A DNA stretch of 64,000 bases, taken from positions 1,674,001-1,738,000 of the forward strand of contig NC_009840.1 in the NCBI RefSeq assembly GCF_000018065.1, given 5' to 3'. Every line of letters starts with the position of its first letter. The stretch's first letter is position 1. Below are positions 37,265-47,201 of this stretch, one piece after another. A program made the translations under genes and the position numbers. The notes beneath the pieces are model-generated. The model saw only the letters and a list, made by a program, of their open reading frames with translations, had not been told where the DNA came from and did no database searches. This DNA is from Prochlorococcus marinus str. MIT 9215. Lineage in GTDB: Bacteria > Cyanobacteriota > Cyanobacteriia > PCC-6307 > Cyanobiaceae.

Positions 37265-39348
37265 TGAAAAGCAAGGCTAATGTTTTTATTAATAGAGAAT
37301 TAAGTTGGATTGAGTTCAACAAAAGAGTACTCCTAACTGGTATGGAAAAGGAGTACAAAACACTAGATAAAGTAAAATTTTGTTCGATTTTCAGCAATAA
37401 TCTTGATGAATTTTTTATGGTAAGGGTAGCTTCATTAAAGGCTCAAGTTGAAGCAGGAATTACTAAAAAAAGTATTGACGGACTCACCCCTAAAGAACAA
37501 TTAAGAAAAATCAACAAAGAAGTAAAAAAATTAACCACTCTTCAAGAAAATTATGTAAATAATGAATTAAATAATGAATTAAAAAAACAAGGTGTAATTT
37601 TAAAAAAGTATGAGGATTTAAATGAAAATCAAAGAAATTGGTGTAATAACTTCTTTACTTCATCTATTTTCCCTTTATTAACTCCACTAGTTGTTGATCC
37701 AGCACATCCATTCCCATTTATAAGTAATTTAAGTCTAAACCTAGCAGCCTTAATAAAGGATGGGCAAGATTCTAAAAATCAGTTTGTTAGAGTCAAAATA
37801 CCAACAAAAAATATAAATCGATTTATACAAATTCCCAATGAAATTATTCAACATAATGATGAAAGTTCTCACGTTTTCATAAGTGTTGAAGATTTAATTG
37901 GTAATAATATAAATACTTTATTTAATGGAATGGAATGTATAAATTACTCTTTTTTTAGAGTAACAAGAGATGCAGATTTAGAATTGAAAGAACTTGAAGC
38001 TGATGATCTTCTTTTAGCAGTTGAACAAAGTTTGCAAAAGAGAAGATTAGGTGGAGACGTAGTTAGATTAGAAGTTGAAGCAGATATGCCAGAAAATATT
38101 CTCAAGTTACTAATTGGCAGTATCTCGATTCATGAGGAATATATTTACTTTTGCAAAAGTTTATTAGGACTTGACGATTTGAATCAGCTGATGAGAATTA
38201 ATAGAGATGATTTAAAAGAAAATCTGCTAATTGGGAAAACACACTCACAATTAAAAAATTTAGATTTGTCTTCAGACAAAAACCTTAATTCTATTTTTAA
38301 GATACTTAGGAAAAAAAATATTCTGCTTCATCATCCTTACGACTTATTTAAAACTTCAGTTGAAGAATTTATAAACAGAGCAGCTGATGATCCACTCGTA
38401 ATGGCTATAAAAATAACTTTATATCGAGTTTCCAAGGATTCTCCTATCATTGCAGCCTTAATGAGAGCGGCAGAGAATGGGAAAGAAGTTATGACCCTTG
38501 TTGAACTTAAAGCAAGATTTGATGAAGACAACAATATTCAATGGGCAAAACAACTTGAACAAGCTGGAGTTCATGTTGTTTATGGAATCATAGGATTTAA
38601 AACACATACAAAAATAGCTTTAATAGTTAGAAAAGAAAAAGGAAGATTAAGAAATTATTTTCATATTGGAACTGGAAATTATAACTCTAATACTTCAAGG
38701 TTTTATACAGATTTAGGTTTACTTTCAACAGATCCTGATATTGCATCAGATTTACTTGAGTTATTTAATTACTTATCAGGCTTTTCTAAACAAAAAAGTT
38801 ATCAAAAATTATTAGTCTCTCCATCATCGATGAGAGAAAAGTTTATATTTCTCATTAAGAGGGAAATTAAAAATGCAAATGAAGGGAAAAAAGCTGAAAT
38901 AATTGCAAAAATGAATTCTTTAGTAGACCCAGAAATAATTAAACTACTTTATCTAGCTTCTGACTCAGGTGTAAAAATAAGCCTTATCGTAAGAGGTGTG
39001 TGTTGCTTATATCCACAAAGAAAAAATTTAAGTGAAAATATTAAAGTCATAAGCATTATTGGACATTTTCTTGAACACTCAAGAATTTTTTGGTTCTGCA
39101 ATAATGATGATAATGAAGTTTTTATTGGGAGTGCAGATTGGATGAGACGAAACCTTGATAGAAGGATAGAGGCTATTACTCCAATAGAAGACCCTGAATT
39201 AAAATCTCAACTAAAGAATCTTTTACAAATATATATTAAAGATGATTACTTTTCCTGGATAATGAAAGAAGATGGTACTTATACAAAATATGCATTAAAT
39301 TCTGCGAATAATCGTTCACAAATTGATCTCATAGAACAACAAAAATAA
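37264..39348 (+). CDS. ppk: Polyphosphate kinase 1
   Basis: 694 residues, full length. It makes inorganic polyphosphate from ATP, a phosphorus store. The N-terminal region starts FINRELSWIEFNKRVL. The phosphorylated histidine is H467 in FHIGTGNYNSNT, and the GFKTHTKIALI segment precedes it. A phospholipase-D-like C-terminal part has FIGSADWMRRNLDRRIEA. It follows the MFS gene with a one-base stop/start overlap, suggesting coupled translation. Confidence 0.96.
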   Translation: MKSKANVFINRELSWIEFNKRVLLTGMEKEYKTLDKVKFCSIFSNNLDEFFMVRVASLKAQVEAGITKKSIDGLTPKEQLRKINKEVKKLTTLQENYVNNELNNELKKQGVILKKYEDLNENQRNWCNNFFTSSIFPLLTPLVVDPAHPFPFISNLSLNLAALIKDGQDSKNQFVRVKIPTKNINRFIQIPNEIIQHNDESSHVFISVEDLIGNNINTLFNGMECINYSFFRVTRDADLELKELEADDLLLAVEQSLQKRRLGGDVVRLEVEADMPENILKLLIGSISIHEEYIYFCKSLLGLDDLNQLMRINRDDLKENLLIGKTHSQLKNLDLSSDKNLNSIFKILRKKNILLHHPYDLFKTSVEEFINRAADDPLVMAIKITLYRVSKDSPIIAALMRAAENGKEVMTLVELKARFDEDNNIQWAKQLEQAGVHVVYGIIGFKTHTKIALIVRKEKGRLRNYFHIGTGNYNSNTSRFYTDLGLLSTDPDIASDLLELFNYLSGFSKQKSYQKLLVSPSSMREKFIFLIKREIKNANEGKKAEIIAKMNSLVDPEIIKLLYLASDSGVKISLIVRGVCCLYPQRKNLSENIKVISIIGHFLEHSRIFWFCNNDDNEVFIGSADWMRRNLDRRIEAITPIEDPELKSQLKNLLQIYIKDDYFSWIMKEDGTYTKYALNSANNRSQIDLIEQQK

Positions 39349-39354
39349 TATTGA

Positions 39355-39375
39355 TTTTTATAACATTTATAAAAA
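39355..39375 (+). terminator. Possible AT-only terminator after ppk
   Basis: A perfect nine-base stem, TTTTTATAA and TTATAAAAA, closes on a CAT loop seven bases after the ppk stop. A run of T begins about 16 bases later. With no G-C pairs the stem is weak, so it may not stop transcription alone. Confidence 0.3.
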
Positions 39376-39404
39376 ACTTAATATTTTAAAATTTTTTTTA
39401 TTTT

Positions 39405-39412
39405 TATAAAAT
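39405..39412 (+). promoter_or_regulatory. Candidate -10 element for the sigma factor gene
   Basis: TATAAAAT is followed by the GC-richer CCGCTC, inside the 202-base gap before the sigma-factor start at 39551. No -35 is evident. Transcription from here would give a leader of roughly 130 bases. Chance matches are common in such AT-rich DNA. Confidence 0.25.
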
Positions 39413-39550
39413 CCGCTCATATCAATAGATTTCAAGAAATTGATGCAAAAAAAGATTTTTTTGTCTTTAAAGTTTCAACGTAAAAGTAGTTTTTATTTCA
39501 ATTTCAGTGCTAGCTTTTTAAAAAATCCATTATTTAAGGAGGCCAGGGTG

Positions 39551-40570
39551 ATGGGGATCCCTCTGGAATCTGCAAAGAGCTCTTCAGATAATAATTTTGA
39601 TGAGCCAAGATTACCAAACACTGCGGGCAAGTCTCGCAAATCAAAATCCAGTCTAACTGCAAAACAAAGCCAAAAAAAATCTGGAAGACTCGCTTCAGAT
39701 TCTATTGGCTATTACTTAAGTAGCATTGGTAGAGTACCTCTTTTGACTCCAGCAGAAGAAATAGAGTTAGCTCATCATGTTCAGAACATGAAAAAGTTGC
39801 TACAAATTCCTGAAACTGAAAGAACGCAACGAAATCTTTATCAAATTAAGATTGGGAAAAGAGCCAGAGATAGAATGATGGCGGCTAATCTAAGACTAGT
39901 TGTCTCCGTTGCGAAAAAATACCAAAATCAAGGACTTGAATTATTAGACCTTGTTCAGGAAGGCGCTATCGGTCTTGAAAGAGCTGTAGATAAATTTGAT
40001 CCTGCTATGGGATACAAATTCTCAACTTATGCTTACTGGTGGATTAGACAAGGAATGACAAGAGCTATTGATAATAGTGCAAGAACAATCCGTCTGCCCA
40101 TTCACATCAGTGAAAAACTATCCAAAATGAGAAGAGTCTCTAGAGAATTATCACATAAATTTGGTAGACAGCCTACCAGATTGGAAATGGCAACTGAGAT
40201 GGGAATTGATCAAAAAGATTTAGAAGATTTAATTTCGCAAAGTGCTCCATGCGCCTCCCTAGATGCTCATGCAAGAGGAGAAGAAGACAGAAGCACTCTA
40301 GGTGAACTAATACCTGATCCAAACTGTGAAGAGCCTATGGAGGGCATGGATAGAACTATTCAAAAAGAGCATTTAGGAACTTGGCTTTCACAATTAAATG
40401 AAAGAGAACAAAAAATCATGAAGCTTAGATTTGGCCTAGATGGTGAAGAACCATTAACACTCGCAGAAATTGGAAGACAAATTAATGTTTCACGAGAAAG
40501 AGTAAGGCAACTAGAAGCTAAAGCAATATTAAAACTTAGAGTAATGACAACACACCAAAAAGCAGCATAA
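39551..40570 (+). CDS. Group 2 RpoD-like sigma factor
   Basis: 339 residues from the ATG at 39551, chosen because AAGGAGG sits at 39536-39542, eight bases upstream. An in-frame ATG at 39440 would add an AT-rich, unlikely extension. Region 1.2 is SIGYYLSSIGRVPLLTPAEEIELA. Region 2 contains RLVVSVAKKYQNQGLELLDLVQEG and the -10 binding FSTYAYWWIRQGMTRAI. Region 4 ends with LTLAEIGRQINVSRERVRQLEAKA. No long region 1.1 is present, so it is an alternative (group 2) sigma rather than the principal one. Confidence 0.93.
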   Translation: MGIPLESAKSSSDNNFDEPRLPNTAGKSRKSKSSLTAKQSQKKSGRLASDSIGYYLSSIGRVPLLTPAEEIELAHHVQNMKKLLQIPETERTQRNLYQIKIGKRARDRMMAANLRLVVSVAKKYQNQGLELLDLVQEGAIGLERAVDKFDPAMGYKFSTYAYWWIRQGMTRAIDNSARTIRLPIHISEKLSKMRRVSRELSHKFGRQPTRLEMATEMGIDQKDLEDLISQSAPCASLDAHARGEEDRSTLGELIPDPNCEEPMEGMDRTIQKEHLGTWLSQLNEREQKIMKLRFGLDGEEPLTLAEIGRQINVSRERVRQLEAKAILKLRVMTTHQKAA

Positions 40571-40575
40571 TCAAA

Positions 40576-41217
40576 TTGATAAAATTTGCGATAATTTTAT
40601 TTTATTTATTTTTAATTTTTTTAATATCAATAGTTTTTAAGAAATTTAATGGCAATAGTAAAGAAATTGTCAGAAAAATAATACATATTGGAATAGGACC
40701 ATTAATACCAATTGCACAATTTTTAAAAATTGATCAAAATTCTGCTCTAATTTTTACAGGAGTAATTTCATTAATGGTTTTAATCAATTACACCTATAAA
40801 TTATTTCCAACAATTGAAGATGTTGAGAGAAAAAGTTATGGAACAATATTTTATTGTCTTAGTTTATTTATTTTAATTTGGCTTTTTTGGGATAAAGATC
40901 CATATGCTTTAATTGCTGGATTTTTTATAATGACTTTTGGAGATGGATTAGCTGGCTTAATAGGCAAAAGCTTTAATTCCAAAAATTGGATTATTCTTAA
41001 ACAAAAAAAATCATTGTTTGGGACTATGACTATGTTTTTAACAAGCTTGATAGTAGTTTGCTCAATAGGATACTCCCAACAAAAAAATATTAATTTAAAT
41101 TATTTTGCAATAGCGTTTTTGGCTACTATTCTTGAACAATTTAGTGTTCTTGGAATAGATAACTTTATTGTTCCTATCTCATCAGCATTATGTTTTAATT
41201 TTTTTATTAGTAATTAA
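40576..41217 (+). CDS. Phytol/dolichol-kinase-like membrane protein
   Basis: 213 residues, TTG start five bases after the sigma-factor stop. About six or seven transmembrane helices. The conserved parts match the CTP-dependent phytol kinase/SEC59/phosphatidate-cytidylyltransferase-like group: IVRKIIHIGIGPL at about 33-45, FGDGLAGLIGKSF at 115-127, and KKSLFGTMTMFL. Phytol kinase would recycle phytol from chlorophyll for tocopherol or chlorophyll synthesis, but the substrate is inferred. The 3' end overlaps the DAHP synthase gene by 11 bases. Confidence 0.8.
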   Translation: MIKFAIILFYLFLIFLISIVFKKFNGNSKEIVRKIIHIGIGPLIPIAQFLKIDQNSALIFTGVISLMVLINYTYKLFPTIEDVERKSYGTIFYCLSLFILIWLFWDKDPYALIAGFFIMTFGDGLAGLIGKSFNSKNWIILKQKKSLFGTMTMFLTSLIVVCSIGYSQQKNINLNYFAIAFLATILEQFSVLGIDNFIVPISSALCFNFFISN

Positions 41218-42277
41218 CTGAACTATATAAAATAGCAAGTAATTCTTTTGTGGTTTCTATATCTATGCATGCATCTGTAATACTTCTACCAAATTCTAGA
41301 TCCTCTTTTTTTAAAAGTTTTTGATTACCTTCTTTTAAATGACTTTCAAGCATGACTCCTAAAATATTTTTTTCGCCATTACTTATTTGTACAGCTATGT
41401 TTCTTAGCACATCAGACTGCTTTCGGAAGTCTTTGTTGGAATTTCCATGACTACAATCAATCATCAGTTTATGAGGAAGATTACATTGCTTTAACTCAGC
41501 TGAAATTCTTTGAACATGTTCAGTCTCAAAATTTGGGCCTTTTGAGCCACCTCTTAAAACTATATGCCCATCTGGATTTCCAGTAGTATTAACAATAGAA
41601 GCCATACCATTGGCATTTACTCCTAAGAAATGATGCGATTTTGAAGCTGATTGCATTGCGTTTATTGCAGTCTTAAAAGAACCATCCGTTCCATTTTTAA
41701 ATCCTATAGGCATTGATAATCCTGATGCCATTTCTCTATGAGTTTGACTTTCAGTAGTCCTCGCACCGATAGCAGTCCAACTTATCAAATCGGCAATATA
41801 TTGAGGAACAATAGGATCTAGCAATTCTGTAGCAGAGGGTACCCCACTAGTTGCCAGATAGGAGAGCAAACTTCTTGCTCTTCTTAAACCAGTATTGATG
41901 TCATAAGAATCATCAAGATGAGGATCATTTATAAGTCCTTTCCAGCCAATAGTTGTTCTTGGTTTCTCAAAATATACTCTCATGATTATTTCTAATTTAT
42001 CTTGATAAATTTCTCTAAAGTTTTGAATATATTTTGAATATTCCTTTGCCGCATCTAAATCATGAATCGAACATGGACCAACAATAACTAAAAGCTTATG
42101 ATCATTATGATGCAAAATATTTTGTATCGATCTTCTTGTTTTAGATACTGTATTAGCCGAGGTATGATCTAAAGGTATATCATTATGTAATCTGCTTGGA
42201 GGTATTAATGGACGTGTCTCAACAACATGTAAATCTGATGTCTTTTCCAAAGCTGAATTATTTGATGATGTCGTCAT
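41207..42277 (-). CDS. DAHP synthase (3-deoxy-7-phosphoheptulonate synthase), class I
   Basis: 356 residues. First step of the shikimate pathway, joining phosphoenolpyruvate and erythrose-4-phosphate. The E. coli AroF/G/H type is recognised by LVIVGPCSIHDLDAAKEYS, IIMRVYFEKPRTTIGWKGLINDP, the IGARTTESQTHREMASGLS stretch and MIDCSHGNSNKD. Which feedback inhibitor it senses cannot be told from sequence. It feeds the same pathway as aroE (50305) and pabB/pabC. Confidence 0.95.
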   Translation of the reverse strand: MTTSSNNSALEKTSDLHVVETRPLIPPSRLHNDIPLDHTSANTVSKTRRSIQNILHHNDHKLLVIVGPCSIHDLDAAKEYSKYIQNFREIYQDKLEIIMRVYFEKPRTTIGWKGLINDPHLDDSYDINTGLRRARSLLSYLATSGVPSATELLDPIVPQYIADLISWTAIGARTTESQTHREMASGLSMPIGFKNGTDGSFKTAINAMQSASKSHHFLGVNANGMASIVNTTGNPDGHIVLRGGSKGPNFETEHVQRISAELKQCNLPHKLMIDCSHGNSNKDFRKQSDVLRNIAVQISNGEKNILGVMLESHLKEGNQKLLKKEDLEFGRSITDACIDIETTKELLAILYSSVNY

Positions 42278-42374
42278 TGATTAATTAAGAAGTTTGAATA
42301 TTTTAAAAAGCATTTATGAATACTCTCCTTTTCAATATTAAAAATAACAATAGATTAAGGATTAAACCTTACTA

Positions 42375-44948
42375 ATGAAGAATTTGGAAACATTGCTAAA
42401 AGATTATGAAGATCACGTAGCTGAAAGATCTACTAAAGGAATACCTCCTTTACCTTTAAATGCTGCGCAAACAAATTGTATTACAAAATTATTAGAAGAA
42501 GATAATAATTACGATGAATCATATTTGCTTAATTTACTAATAAATAGAGTACCTCCTGGAGTTGATGAAGCTGCTTATGTGAAAGCAAGCTGGCTGACAG
42601 CTATTGTTAGGTCTGAAAAATATTGCAGATCAATAAGCCCTGAAAAAGCAATTGAAATACTAGGAACAATGATAGGCGGATATAATGTTAATTCTTTGGT
42701 TGAAATACTTAAAGAAGGAAATAGTTTACTAGCTAAAAAAGCAGCAGAAGTTTTAAAAAACATTATTCTTGTTTACGACTCAGCAAATGATATTTATGAA
42801 TTATCTCGAAACAATATTTATGCAAAAGAAGTTGTAAATAGTTGGGCAAATGCAGAATGGTTCAAGAATAAAAAAGGTTTAGAAAAAGAAATTACTTGTT
42901 TAGTGTTTAAAGTTGATGGTGAGACAAACACAGATGACTTATCTCCAGCTGTGCATGCAACAACGCGTCCTGACATACCAATGCACGCACTGGCTATGCT
43001 GGAATTTAAGAAACCAGATGGACTAAAGATTCTTGATGATTTAAAAAAAAGAGATTTACCAATAGCTTATGTTGGAGATGTTGTTGGAACAGGAAGTTCT
43101 AGAAAATCTGCTATTAATTCACTCATTTGGCATATAGGAGAAGATATCCCTTTTGTTCCTAATAAAAAAACAGGTGGAATACTCATTGGCAGCAAAATAG
43201 CCCCTATTTTTTTTAATACTGCACAAGATTCGGGAGCTTTACCTATAGAAGCTGACGTATCAAATATGAACACAGGAGATGTTATTAAAATATATCCTTA
43301 CAAAGGTATTATTAAAAAAATTGAAAAAGATTCAAATACTGAAAAATTAATAAGCCAATTCAACTTATATCCTGCAACTCTTACTGATGAAATTCAAGCT
43401 GGTGGCAGAATCAATCTCATGATTGGTAGATCTCTTACAGACAAAATCAGAAACAAACTAGATTATCAACCGAGTGAAATATTTATACGACCTCAAAGTC
43501 CAAAAGAAAGTAATTCCGGCTTTACACAAGCTCAAAAAATAGTAGGAAAAGCATGTGGATTAAATGGGGTTAGACCTGGGATGACCTGTGAACCAATCAT
43601 GACAACAGTTGGGAGTCAAGATACTACCGGGCCAATGACTAGAGATGAATTAAAAGAACTAGCGTGTTTAGGATTCACCGCAGATTTAGTTATGCAAAGT
43701 TTTTGTCATACAGCTGCTTATCCTAAACCAGTAGATCTAGTTACCCATCAAGAATTACCTGATTTTATATCTCAAAGAGGCGGCGTAGCACTAAAACCTG
43801 GGGATGGGATAATTCATAGCTGGCTTAACAGAATGCTTCTCCCTGATACTGTTGGTACAGGTGGAGATAGCCATACAAGATTCCCACTTGGCATTTCATT
43901 TCCTGGAGGTTCGGGGATTGTTGCCTTTGCTGCGGCAATAGGATCAATGCCGTTAAATATGCCGGAATCAGTACTAGTTAAATTCATAGGAGAATTATTG
44001 CCTGGGATTACGTTAAGAGATTTAGTTAATGCAATACCTCTCTTCGCCATTAAAAAAGGACTCTTAACTGTTGAGAAAGCAAATAAGAAAAATATATTTA
44101 ACGGAAAAATTATGGAAATTGAGGGATTACCTAACTTAAAACTTGAACAAGCTTTTGAACTCACTGATGCCACTGCGGAACGCTCATGCGCTGGCAGCAC
44201 CATTCTCTTATCCGAAGAAACTGTTCAAGAATACTTAAAAAGTAATATTTGTCTTCTAGAAAAAATGATTGAGAGCAATTATGAAGACTCAAAATCGATT
44301 TCAAGAAGAATAAGTGATATGAAAAATTGGTTAAAAAAACCATCATTAATTCAGCCAGATACAAACGCTCAGTATGAAGAAATAATTGAAATTGATTTAG
44401 CAAAAGTAAAACAACCTATAGTTGCTTGCCCTAACGATCCCGATAATGTAAAGGAAATCACAGATGTTGCAAATACGAATATTGACGAGGTTTTTATTGG
44501 TTCTTGTATGACAAATATTGGCCACTACAGAGCAGCTGCAAAAATTCTTGAAGGTGTAGAAAATTTAAAAGCTAAATTATGGATTTGTCCACCAACAAAA
44601 ATGGATGAAGAAACTCTGAAAGCTGAAGGTTATTATAAGATATTTGAAGATTGTGGCGCAAGATTAGAGTTGCCAGGGTGTTCTTTGTGTATGGGGAACC
44701 AAGCAAGGGTAGATGAAGGATCTGTCGTATTTTCTACTAGTACTAGAAATTTTGACAATAGACTGGGGAAAAATGCACAAGTCTTTCTAGGAAGTGCTGA
44801 ATTAGCAGCCGTTTGTGCTCTATTTGGTAAAATTCCCACAGTTAATGAATATAAAGATATTACTAAAAATAAAATTAATCCATATTCAAAAGAACTTTAT
44901 CGATATCTTCAATTTGATGAGATAAAAAATTTTAGTTTATCAAAATGA
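42375..44948 (+). CDS. acnB: Aconitate hydratase B
   Basis: 857 residues. It interconverts citrate and isocitrate with a 4Fe-4S cluster. The AcnB domain order is visible: N-terminal HEAT-like helices, the swivel domain (VGTGSSRKSAINSLIWHIGEDIPFVP), then the catalytic domains with GGDSHTRFPLGISFP and cluster cysteines in FIGSCMTNIGHYR and LPGCSLCMGNQAR. It supplies isocitrate for 2-oxoglutarate and so for nitrogen assimilation. The stop overlaps the next gene by four bases. Confidence 0.97.
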   Translation: MKNLETLLKDYEDHVAERSTKGIPPLPLNAAQTNCITKLLEEDNNYDESYLLNLLINRVPPGVDEAAYVKASWLTAIVRSEKYCRSISPEKAIEILGTMIGGYNVNSLVEILKEGNSLLAKKAAEVLKNIILVYDSANDIYELSRNNIYAKEVVNSWANAEWFKNKKGLEKEITCLVFKVDGETNTDDLSPAVHATTRPDIPMHALAMLEFKKPDGLKILDDLKKRDLPIAYVGDVVGTGSSRKSAINSLIWHIGEDIPFVPNKKTGGILIGSKIAPIFFNTAQDSGALPIEADVSNMNTGDVIKIYPYKGIIKKIEKDSNTEKLISQFNLYPATLTDEIQAGGRINLMIGRSLTDKIRNKLDYQPSEIFIRPQSPKESNSGFTQAQKIVGKACGLNGVRPGMTCEPIMTTVGSQDTTGPMTRDELKELACLGFTADLVMQSFCHTAAYPKPVDLVTHQELPDFISQRGGVALKPGDGIIHSWLNRMLLPDTVGTGGDSHTRFPLGISFPGGSGIVAFAAAIGSMPLNMPESVLVKFIGELLPGITLRDLVNAIPLFAIKKGLLTVEKANKKNIFNGKIMEIEGLPNLKLEQAFELTDATAERSCAGSTILLSEETVQEYLKSNICLLEKMIESNYEDSKSISRRISDMKNWLKKPSLIQPDTNAQYEEIIEIDLAKVKQPIVACPNDPDNVKEITDVANTNIDEVFIGSCMTNIGHYRAAAKILEGVENLKAKLWICPPTKMDEETLKAEGYYKIFEDCGARLELPGCSLCMGNQARVDEGSVVFSTSTRNFDNRLGKNAQVFLGSAELAAVCALFGKIPTVNEYKDITKNKINPYSKELYRYLQFDEIKNFSLSK

Positions 44949-46288
44949 ACCAAAGTAAACAATATAGATTTAAAGAAGAAATTAAACAAAAAAGTAGTGA
45001 ATCAGTCAAAAGCATAAAAAAATTATTAAGGCAACGTTCTTTAGTAGTATCTTTTGCACTTTTACTGACAGGTCTTGGAGCTTCAATTACAAGTATTTCC
45101 TTTAAGACCGGAATAGCTTTTATTAACAATTGGAGATTGGAGCTTTTAGAAAGTTATCCAGCATATTTAGTCCTTCCAGTTTTTGGATTAATTGGCGGAA
45201 CTCTCTCTGGTCTGTTAATCAAAAATCTTGCGCCTGCCGCTAAAGGTTCTGGAGTGAGCCAAATCATGGGGTTTTTAAGGCATAAAAGAGTTCCAATGAA
45301 CTTAAAAGTTGGATTAGTTAAGCTTGTTTCTGGAATAATTGCGATAGGAAGTGGCTTTCCTCTAGGACCAGAAGGGCCATCAGTTCAAATGGGTGGATCT
45401 GTAGCATGGCAGATGGCTAAATGGCTGAAAGCACCTCTTGCCTTTAGACGTGTCATTGTAGCAGCAGGTGGAGGTGCTGGTATTGCAGCAGTATTCAGCG
45501 CTCCATTAGGAGGTTTTATTTACGCAATAGAAGAATTATTGAATTCTGCCAGACCAGTAGTTTTATTATTAGTCATAATTACTACTTTCATTGCTGATTC
45601 ATCAGCAATCTTTCTTCAAGGTGGTTCTAGCAAGCCTGCTTTTACAATTAATTTTTCATTTTCACCTAATGATTTTTTCTATCTTGTAATACTTGGATTA
45701 ATTGTTGGAGTATTTGCAGAATTTTATTGTAAATATGTATTAATGATGCAAAATCTTGGAAAAAAACTATATCAAAATAAGTTTGTCTTAAAAATGAGTA
45801 TATGCGGTTTTATTTTAGGAACTATCTATTCTCTACTTGGAGATGAATTTCATGATTTAGACAAGCTAAAAAAAATAATTGCTACACAAAATTTAGATTT
45901 TTCTATAAATCCAGTTGAAAATATAATTATATGGGCAATTTTAGTAGTGTTTATATTATTTATTACTTCTGGTTTAGCAGCAGCAGTAGGTGCTCCTGGA
46001 GGATTATTTTATCCAATGCTTATTCTTGGTGGAGCAACTGGCTTAATCATCGGCAGCTTAATTCCAGAAAATGCGCCAAATACATACATATTTGCTGGGA
46101 TGGGGGCTTTCGTAGCAGGATGTTCGCGAACACCAATAACAGCAATGTTTTTGGCTTTTGCCTTAACAAAAAATTTGTTAATAATGAAACCTGTCTTAAT
46201 CAGCTGCATTGCCAGTTTCTTGATAGCAAGAGCTTTTAATGAAGAATCAATTTATGAGAGACAAATACAAATAGAATTAGAAAACTAA
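44945..46288 (+). CDS. ClC-family chloride channel/transporter
   Basis: 447 residues with many hydrophobic segments. ClC signatures: GSGVSQ at 101-106 (GSGIP region), GPEGP at 141-145 with gating glutamate E143, and APGGLFYPML (GxFxP). No cytoplasmic CBS domains follow, so it is the short bacterial type. The glutamate is consistent with a Cl-/H+ exchanger, but a channel cannot be excluded. It overlaps acnB by four bases and ends ten bases from the convergent purU. Confidence 0.92.
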   Translation: MNQSKQYRFKEEIKQKSSESVKSIKKLLRQRSLVVSFALLLTGLGASITSISFKTGIAFINNWRLELLESYPAYLVLPVFGLIGGTLSGLLIKNLAPAAKGSGVSQIMGFLRHKRVPMNLKVGLVKLVSGIIAIGSGFPLGPEGPSVQMGGSVAWQMAKWLKAPLAFRRVIVAAGGGAGIAAVFSAPLGGFIYAIEELLNSARPVVLLLVIITTFIADSSAIFLQGGSSKPAFTINFSFSPNDFFYLVILGLIVGVFAEFYCKYVLMMQNLGKKLYQNKFVLKMSICGFILGTIYSLLGDEFHDLDKLKKIIATQNLDFSINPVENIIIWAILVVFILFITSGLAAAVGAPGGLFYPMLILGGATGLIIGSLIPENAPNTYIFAGMGAFVAGCSRTPITAMFLAFALTKNLLIMKPVLISCIASFLIARAFNEESIYERQIQIELEN

Positions 46289-46298
46289 GAAAATATCC

Positions 46299-47153
46299 TC
46301 AATCAAAAACAGCAGTTTTGCTGTTATAAACAAATACTTGATGATTCAGATGTAATCTAACTGCTCTTGCTAAAGCTATTCTTTCAATATCTCTTCCTTT
46401 TCTAATCAAATCATCAACTTCATCCCTATGACTTACATTGACTGTGCATTGCTCTATTATTGGGCCTTCATCAAGATCTTCAGTGACATAGTGAGCAGTA
46501 GCACCGATTAATTTTACACCTCTTTTCCATGCTCGATGATATGGTTGCCCGCCCTTAAATGCAGGTAAAAAAGAATGATGAATATTTATTATTGAAGAAA
46601 ACTTTTTTAAAAAAGAGTCACTCAAAATTTGCATATATTTGGCTAATACAACAAGATCAATTTCATATTCTTTTAGTAAATTTAAAAATTGATCTTCAAC
46701 AATAGATTTATCAGTATTAAAGGTATCAATATGGACAAATTTTGAATTAAAGTCATTTGCAATATTTTCAAGATCAGAATGATTTGAAATTATTAACGGG
46801 ACTTTCATTTTGAGTTCACCATTTCTTACTCGCCAAAGTAAATCAATCAAACAATGATTTTGTCTACTCACGAAAATAGCAACATTTGGGATTTCATCAG
46901 AATAATTGACATTGAATTTTCCATTTACTTTATCTGAAATTTTTTTAAATTCGTTATAAATTTCTTCTCTATTAAAAGAGGCATTTTTGCTATTCCATTC
47001 AATTCGACTAAGAAACAAACCCGCGTCTTGATCTGTATGATGATCAGAATGTTTTATGTTACCTCCGTAATTTGAAATCCAGCTTGTAAGTAAACTTACA
47101 AGGCCAGGCCGATCGGGACAAACAATTTTGAATATAATTGAAGGATGTTCCAA
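46299..47153 (-). CDS. purU: Formyltetrahydrofolate deformylase PurU
   Basis: 284 residues. It splits 10-formyl-THF into formate and THF, balancing one-carbon pools. An N-terminal ACT-like domain (IIFKIVCPDRPGLVSLLTSWISN) is followed by the formyltransferase domain with INIHHSFLPAFKGGQPYHRAW and GATAHYVTEDLDEGPIIEQ. In other bacteria it is controlled by glycine and methionine through the ACT domain. It is divergent from the ThiO-like oxidase, whose substrate is probably glycine. Confidence 0.94.
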   Translation of the reverse strand: MEHPSIIFKIVCPDRPGLVSLLTSWISNYGGNIKHSDHHTDQDAGLFLSRIEWNSKNASFNREEIYNEFKKISDKVNGKFNVNYSDEIPNVAIFVSRQNHCLIDLLWRVRNGELKMKVPLIISNHSDLENIANDFNSKFVHIDTFNTDKSIVEDQFLNLLKEYEIDLVVLAKYMQILSDSFLKKFSSIINIHHSFLPAFKGGQPYHRAWKRGVKLIGATAHYVTEDLDEGPIIEQCTVNVSHRDEVDDLIRKGRDIERIALARAVRLHLNHQVFVYNSKTAVFD

Positions 47154-47201
47154 AAAATCTTTAACTATTAAGTTAAATAATCAAGTATATCCAATATATC
47201 A

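Noticed and set aside
39440-39550. N-terminal extension of the sigma factor from an upstream ATG
   Set aside because: The AT-rich sequence gives an atypical peptide, while the ATG at 39551 has an ideal AAGGAGG eight bases upstream.
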